Of a stretch of DNA of 34,528 nt, positions 30,766 to 34,528 are shown piece after piece. The DNA comes from Streptomyces mesophilus. Its GTDB lineage: Bacteria; Actinomycetota; Actinomycetes; Streptomycetales; Streptomycetaceae. The stretch covers positions 1 to 34,528 of the forward strand of contig NZ_JAAKZW010000066.1 in NCBI RefSeq assembly GCF_011044995.1, in the 5' to 3' direction. The position numbers were made by a program, and so were the translations under genes. The notes under the pieces are model-generated. The model was not told the origin of the DNA. It did no database searches and worked only from the letters and a program-made list of their open reading frames with translations. The stretch's first letter is position 1, and each line of letters begins with the position of its first letter.

Positions 30766-31455
30766 TCAGCGCTTGGCGTGGCGGCCGCGCTGGGGGGCCA
30801 CCGGCGCGGAGCCCTGGCCCTCGGCCGCGGCCTTCTTGGACTTCGAGCGGGCGCGCAGGAACTCGATGGCGATCGGCACGACCGAGAGCAGGACGATGCC
30901 GATCAGGATCGCCTCGATGTTCTGGTGGACGAAGTCGACCTTGCCGAGCGAGGCGCCGAGCAGCGTCACGCCGACACCCCAGAGGATGCCGCCGATGATG
31001 TTGAACGTGATGAACGAGCGGTAGTTCATCCGGCTCACGCCCGCGATGATCGGCGTGAAGGTGCGCACGATCGGCACGAAGCGGGCCAGGACCAGGGACT
31101 TCGGGCCGTACTTCTCGAAGAATTCGTGCGCCTTCGTCACGTTCTCCTGTTTGAAGAACTTGGAGTCCGGGCGGTTGAAGAGCGAGGGGCCGACCTTCCG
31201 GCCGAAGAGATACCCCACCTGGTCGCCGACGATCGCGGCGATCGCGATCAAGGTGCACACCAGCCACAGCGGGTGGTCGAGCTGGTTGGTGGTGACCAGC
31301 AGGCCCGTGGTGAACAGGAGCGAGTCGCCGGGCAGGAAGAACCCGATGAGCAGGCCCGACTCGGCGAAGACGATGAGCAGCAGGCCGTACAACCCGAACT
31401 CGTTGAGCAGAAAGTCCGGATCGAGCCAGCTCGGTCCGAGCGCAAGCGTCGTCAT
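30766..31455 (-). CDS. DedA-family membrane protein
   Basis: A 229-residue protein with five or six hydrophobic segments. The DedA/SNARE-associated landmarks are FFLPGDSLLFTTGLL, the re-entrant ARFVPIVRTFTPIIAGVSRMNYRSF and a G[IL]LW near ILWGVGVTLLG. Family members are undecaprenyl-phosphate or lipid flippases/scramblases that support proton-motive force and envelope homeostasis. The C-terminus is Lys/Arg-rich and cytosolic. The start is ATG 31455; GTG 31458 has better spacing (9 bases) from AGGAG. It converges with the ThrE gene across 60 bp rich in GGGTTTC-type repeats. Confidence 0.9.
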   Translation of the reverse strand: MTTLALGPSWLDPDFLLNEFGLYGLLLIVFAESGLLIGFFLPGDSLLFTTGLLVTTNQLDHPLWLVCTLIAIAAIVGDQVGYLFGRKVGPSLFNRPDSKFFKQENVTKAHEFFEKYGPKSLVLARFVPIVRTFTPIIAGVSRMNYRSFITFNIIGGILWGVGVTLLGASLGKVDFVHQNIEAILIGIVLLSVVPIAIEFLRARSKSKKAAAEGQGSAPVAPQRGRHAKR

Positions 31456-31644
31456 CACGGGTCCGGGCTCCTGGGGGGTGTCGTGGGCATGAAAGCTCGC
31501 GGCGGGGCGTGGCCGCCTAAAGCTATCAACGCAGGGAGACAGGACCAGGTTCCACCGGGGGCCTTCCAGGATGCACCGGTGACGAAAAGGGACAAAGCTC
31601 TGCAGGTGAGAGGGGTGGGACGGGCGCGACGGAAGGGTCGGTGG

Positions 31645-32013
31645 ATGGGAATCGAGGATTTCGGCGGCGGGCAGGGACCGCAGTCCGACGTGCTGGTCGT
31701 GACGACCAATGACGTGCCCGGCTACCAGGTGCAGCAGGTGATCGGCGAGGTCTTCGGGCTCACCGTGCGGTCCCGGCATCTGGGCAGCCAGATCGGGGCC
31801 GGTCTGAAGTCGATGATCGGCGGTGAGCTCAAAGGGCTCACGAAGACCCTGGTCGAGACCCGTAACCAGGCCATGGACCGACTGGTCGAGCAGGCCAGGG
31901 CGCGGGGCGCCAACGCGGTGCTCATGTTCCGTTTCGATGTGACCGAGGCGCAGGACGTCGGGACCGAGGTGTGCGCGTACGGGACGGCTGTGGTGATCAC
32001 GCGGACCGCCTGA
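31645..32013 (+). CDS. YbjQ/UPF0145 family protein
   Basis: A 122-residue protein of the YbjQ (PF01906) family. The core VLVVTTNDVPGYQVQQVIGEVFGLTVRSRHLGSQIGAGLKSMIGGELKGLTKTLVETRNQAMDRL ends with ANAVLMFRFDVTE and CAYGTAVVI, the normal length and order. The family forms pentameric rings and was annotated as heavy-metal-binding by structure only; the function is unknown. ATG 31645 has GGAAGGG 7 bases upstream, while earlier in-frame starts do not. Its stop codon lies in a perfect 19-bp tandem duplication. Confidence 0.9.
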   Translation: MGIEDFGGGQGPQSDVLVVTTNDVPGYQVQQVIGEVFGLTVRSRHLGSQIGAGLKSMIGGELKGLTKTLVETRNQAMDRLVEQARARGANAVLMFRFDVTEAQDVGTEVCAYGTAVVITRTA

Positions 32014-32038
32014 CCGGACGCGGACCGCCTGACCGGAC
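32001..32038. repeat. Perfect 19-bp tandem duplication carrying a stop codon
   Basis: Positions 32001-32019 and 32020-32038 are identical (GCGGACCGCCTGACCGGAC). The first includes the last codons and TGA of the YbjQ gene. Identity over the whole unit suggests a recent event. Confidence 0.95.
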
Positions 32039-32058
32039 ACGGTCCGACGGCAGCGCGG

Positions 32059-32089
32059 CGAGGCGTACGGCGGAGTGCCGTACGCCTCG
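32059..32089. terminator. Bidirectional terminator between ybjQ-like gene and tipA
   Basis: A perfect 13-bp stem (32059-32071 with 32077-32089) with a GGAGT loop lies between two convergent genes. Confidence 0.88.
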
Positions 32090-32093
32090 TCGG

Positions 32094-32525
32094 CTACAGG
32101 TGGCGCAGCGCGTTCGCGATCATCGCCTCGCTCATGTATGCGGCCAGACCCGGCTTCGCCTTGTCGATGTTGCGCGTGAAGCGCTCGTCCGCGACGAACA
32201 TCTCGGCGAGACAGCTGTGGATCTCGTGCGTGCAGGTGTAGTGGTACTGGCAGATCTGCAGGCGGTGCTCCTCCGCCATGTCCATCGCGGCCTCGGACGC
32301 GGGCTCGGCCCCCGATTCGATGAGCGCGATCATCCGCCGGGTCCAGTCGTCGGCCTCGGCCCTGATCCGCAGCCAGTCCTCCTTCGTGTACGAGGAGGTC
32401 TTGCGCTTCGACTCGGCCCAGGCGTCGGTGTTGCCCCAGCGCTGCTCGGCCTCCTCCTCGTACTGTTCGGGGTCGTGCTCGCCGAAGACCTCGAACCGCT
32501 CCTCGGGTGTGAGGTTGATGCCCAT
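32094..32525 (-). CDS. tipA: Internal in-frame product TipAS (drug-binding domain alone)
   Basis: Met110 of TipA (codon 32525-32523) is preceded by GGAGG (32538-32534) at an 8-base spacing, better than the ribosome-binding site of TipAL itself. In Streptomyces lividans the abundant short form TipAS begins at the same residue, 110. The product would be 143 residues without the DNA-binding helix, able to sequester thiopeptides. Confidence 0.85.
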   Translation of the reverse strand: MGINLTPEERFEVFGEHDPEQYEEEAEQRWGNTDAWAESKRKTSSYTKEDWLRIRAEADDWTRRMIALIESGAEPASEAAMDMAEEHRLQICQYHYTCTHEIHSCLAEMFVADERFTRNIDKAKPGLAAYMSEAMIANALRHL

Positions 32526-32852
32526 CTTCTTCGCCTCCATGGCTTGTTCGACGGCCGTGGCCATCTTCTGCAGCTGCTCGATCCGGCCGGCGAGCAGCTC
32601 GTGCTGGCGCCGCAGGTGTTCCTGCGGATCCACACCGGGGTCGTCGAGCAGCACCTTGACCTCGTCGAGCGGGAAGCCGAGCTCCCGGTAGAAGAGGATC
32701 TGCTGCAGCCGGTCGAGGTCCTCGTCGCTGTAGCGCCGATGGCCCGCGTAGCTGCGCTCGCTCGGGGCAAGCAGACCGATCTCGTCGTAGTGGTGCAGGG
32801 TGCGCACCGTGACGCCCGCGAGGCCGGCGACATGTCCGACGGAGTAGCTCAT
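32094..32852 (-). CDS. tipA: Thiopeptide-responsive MerR-family regulator TipA (TipAL form)
   Basis: A 252-residue regulator matching Streptomyces TipAL almost residue by residue at landmarks. The MerR winged helix is 1-75 (MSYSVGHVAGLAGVTVRTLHHYD...AGHRRYSDEDLDRLQ), the dimerisation coiled coil about 76-109, and the TipAS drug-binding domain 110-252. Cysteines 207 and 214, the pair linked with covalent thiostrepton capture, are conserved in YTCTHEIHSCLAEMF, with an additional C201. TipAL bound to thiopeptides activates its own promoter. The ATG start has AAAGGA 9-10 bases upstream. It reads from the palindromic promoter at 32903-32933 and ends at a bidirectional terminator. No thiopeptide cluster or resistance methylase is in the window. 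Confidence 0.96.
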   Translation of the reverse strand: MSYSVGHVAGLAGVTVRTLHHYDEIGLLAPSERSYAGHRRYSDEDLDRLQQILFYRELGFPLDEVKVLLDDPGVDPQEHLRRQHELLAGRIEQLQKMATAVEQAMEAKKMGINLTPEERFEVFGEHDPEQYEEEAEQRWGNTDAWAESKRKTSSYTKEDWLRIRAEADDWTRRMIALIESGAEPASEAAMDMAEEHRLQICQYHYTCTHEIHSCLAEMFVADERFTRNIDKAKPGLAAYMSEAMIANALRHL

Positions 32853-32902
32853 GGCCGCCGATCCTTTCTGGTCCGTGCTGTCCGGTTTCCCGGTACGCCT
32901 TC

Positions 32903-32933
32903 ACCTTGAGTCCTCACGTCACGTGAGGTGCAA
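32903..32933 (-). promoter_or_regulatory. tipA promoter with TipA operator palindrome
   Basis: On the minus strand a -35 TTGCAC (32933-32928) and a -10-like CAAGGT (32908-32903) are separated by 19 bp, the long spacer typical of MerR-activated promoters. The spacer and edges hold a perfect 17-bp palindrome, CCTCACGT-N-ACGTGAGG (32912-32928), matching the known ptipA dyad as I remember it. It supports thiopeptide-induced autoactivation. Confidence 0.9.
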
Positions 32934-32939
32934 GCCGGA

Positions 32940-33029
32940 GTTTCCGTGGGTTCGAGCTGTGGTTTCCGTGAGGTGCGAGCTGCCGTTTCCGTGGAGTGCG
33001 GGCTGCAGCTCCGTGGAGTGCGGGCTGGA
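32940..33029. repeat. Four-unit 22-23-bp tandem repeat between tipA and gadB
   Basis: Units at 32940-32961, 32962-32984, 32985-33007 and 33008-33029 share GTTTCCGTGGAGTGCGRGCTG. The array occupies most of the divergent control region, between the tipA -35 box and the gadB leader, so the gadB promoter must lie inside it or just after it (33030-33088). Confidence 0.87.
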
Positions 33030-33098
33030 TTCCCTACGAGCTGATACATCCCGTATGCCCGTTTAGTGTGGCGAGGGGGGCCACTCTTGGAGGCGAGC

Positions 33099-34526
33099 AT
33101 GTCCCTGCACCGCGGCGGTACTCCGCACCACGGCGACGAGCACGATCTGCGCCGGCTCGCCCTGAACCCCTTCCTCGGCGAGGCCAACCCCGTGAGCGGG
33201 ATGACCGAGGCGCCGCCCCGGCACCGGATGCCGGCCGGGCCGCTGCCGCCGGCGACCGCGTATCAGCTGGTCCATGACGAGCTGATGCTCGACGGCAACG
33301 CCCGGCTGAATCTGGCGACCTTCGTCACCACCTGGATGGAACCGCAGGCCGGGGTCCTGATGGCCGAGTGCCGGGACAAGAACATGATCGACAAGGACGA
33401 GTACCCGCGGACCGCCGAGCTGGAGCGGCGGTGCGTGGCGATGCTCGCCGATCTGTGGCACGCACCGGATCCCCAGTCCGCGGTCGGGTGCTCGACCACG
33501 GGGTCGAGCGAGGCCTGCATGCTGGCCGGGATGGCGCTGAAGCGGCGCTGGACACGGCGCAACGCCGACCGCTATCCCTCGCGCGAGGCCCGGCCCAATC
33601 TGGTGATGGGCGCGAATGTGCAGGTGTGCTGGGAGAAGTTCTGCAACTTCTGGGAGGTCGAGGCACGGCTCGTACCGATGGAGGGGTCGCGCTTCCATAT
33701 GGACGCGGCCTCGGCGGTGGAGCTGTGCGACGAGAACACCATCGGGGTCGTGGCGGTGCTCGGGTCGACCTTCGACGGGTCGTACGAGCCCGTCGCGGAG
33801 ATCTGTGCCGCGCTCGACGATCTGCAGGAGCGCACGGGTCTGGATGTGCCCGTGCATGTCGACGGTGCTTCCGGCGCGATGATCGCTCCCTTCCTGGACG
33901 AGGATCTGGTCTGGGACTTCCGGCTGCCGCGGGTCGCGTCGATCAACACGTCCGGGCACAAGTACGGGCTTGTGTACCCGGGGGTGGGCTGGGCGCTGTG
34001 GCGGTCGGCCGAGGAGCTGCCGGAGGAACTGGTCTTCCGGGTCAACTACTTGGGCGGCGACATGCCGACGTTCGCCCTGAACTTCTCGCGGCCCGGGGCT
34101 CAGGTGGTCGCGCAGTACTACACCTTTCTACGGCTGGGGCGTGAGGGGTACCGGGCTGTTCAGCAGGCCTCGCGCGATGTGGCGCGTGGGCTTGCGGAAC
34201 GGATCGAGGCGCTCGGGGACTTCCAACTGCTCACGCGTGGCGATCAGTTGCCCGTGTTCGCCTTCACGACGGCTTCGGATGTGACGGCGTTCGACGTGTT
34301 CGATGTGTCGCGGCGGTTGCGGGAGCGGGGGTGGCTGGTGCCGGCGTATACGTTTCCCGCGGACCGGGAGGATCTTTCGGTCCTTCGGATCGTGTGCCGG
34401 AACGGCTTCTCGGCGGATCTGGCTGCGCTGCTGCTCGAGGATTTGGGGCGGGTGCTGCCGGAACTTCGGGGGCAGGGTGGCCCGTTGGGGTCGGATGCGG
34501 CTGCGGTGACGGCGTTTCATCACTAG
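33099..34526 (+). CDS. gadB: Glutamate decarboxylase (PLP-dependent)
   Basis: A 475-residue group II PLP decarboxylase that converts glutamate to GABA and CO2, consuming a proton. The PLP lysine is K288 in INTSGHKYGLVYPG. The phosphate-site CSTTGSSEACMLAG, the HVDGASGAMIAPF strand carrying the aspartate that pairs with the pyridine nitrogen, and the N-terminal family start NPFLGEANPVSGMTEAPPRHR are typical of actinobacterial GadB. The length is full and the TAG stop is two bases before the window edge. ATG 33099 has GGAGG 5 bases upstream. It is divergent from tipA. Acid resistance or GABA/succinate shunt use is the usual role. Confidence 0.95.
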   Translation: MSLHRGGTPHHGDEHDLRRLALNPFLGEANPVSGMTEAPPRHRMPAGPLPPATAYQLVHDELMLDGNARLNLATFVTTWMEPQAGVLMAECRDKNMIDKDEYPRTAELERRCVAMLADLWHAPDPQSAVGCSTTGSSEACMLAGMALKRRWTRRNADRYPSREARPNLVMGANVQVCWEKFCNFWEVEARLVPMEGSRFHMDAASAVELCDENTIGVVAVLGSTFDGSYEPVAEICAALDDLQERTGLDVPVHVDGASGAMIAPFLDEDLVWDFRLPRVASINTSGHKYGLVYPGVGWALWRSAEELPEELVFRVNYLGGDMPTFALNFSRPGAQVVAQYYTFLRLGREGYRAVQQASRDVARGLAERIEALGDFQLLTRGDQLPVFAFTTASDVTAFDVFDVSRRLRERGWLVPAYTFPADREDLSVLRIVCRNGFSADLAALLLEDLGRVLPELRGQGGPLGSDAAAVTAFHH

Positions 34527-34528
34527 GG

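Overview
The window is about 34.5 kb of very GC-rich, gene-dense actinobacterial chromosome. Codon use, GTG starts, gene families and gene order all point to Streptomyces. The most specific marker is a near-perfect tipA (thiopeptide-responsive MerR regulator) with its palindromic promoter at 32.9 kb. The order ftsH-hpt-tilS-metalloprotease-dacB-ppa with the fol genes is the conserved actinobacterial folate/cell-division neighbourhood. I saw no phage, insertion sequence, CRISPR array, rRNA or tRNA; this looks like chromosomal core.

Layout. 0.3-1.4 kb: a DUF5937/ArsR-type regulator behind a perfect inverted repeat. 1.5-4.1 kb (minus): a DesK/NarL-type two-component system whose response regulator is translationally coupled to a TmrB-like P-loop protein. 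4.3-4.9 kb: an AlkD-like HEAT-repeat protein. 5.0-6.8 kb (minus): two overlapping genes for bacterial PH-domain membrane proteins. 6.9-9.0 kb: an orphan complex I subunit, NuoD2, convergent with and overlapping a MidA/NDUFAF7-family methyltransferase. 9.1-10.1 kb: a membrane-anchored coiled-coil protein of unknown function. 10.2-14.0 kb: a quaternary-amine (glycine-betaine type) ABC importer, with the ATPase divergent from two permeases and a binding lipoprotein. 14.1-17.45 kb: an Ag85/esterase-D-like membrane hydrolase divergent from an MprF-type DUF2156 aminoacyl-lipid synthase.

17.45-21.3 kb: folate genes. folP, an NTF2-like gene, folB, folK and a DUF3180 membrane protein lie on the plus strand and meet folE (minus) at a 23-bp-stem bidirectional terminator. 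21.4-28.3 kb (minus): dacB, a DUF2342 zincin, tilS, hpt and ftsH. 28.4-30.7 kb (plus): ppa and a ThrE-type exporter. 30.8-34.5 kb: a DedA protein, a YbjQ/UPF0145 protein, tipA, and glutamate decarboxylase up to the right edge.

Two themes stand out. First, nuoD2 is paired with the methyltransferase family whose human member methylates the NuoD homologue NDUFS2. The target arginine is kept in NuoD2, but two quinone-site residues are changed. Second, many gene boundaries carry short imperfect tandem duplications (12-40 bp units), several of which contain the stop codon of the adjoining gene. The C-terminal tail of the DUF2156 protein appears to be translated former intergenic DNA, with two terminator-like hairpins inside it. 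All database-type statements here come from recognition of sequence families; no search was run.
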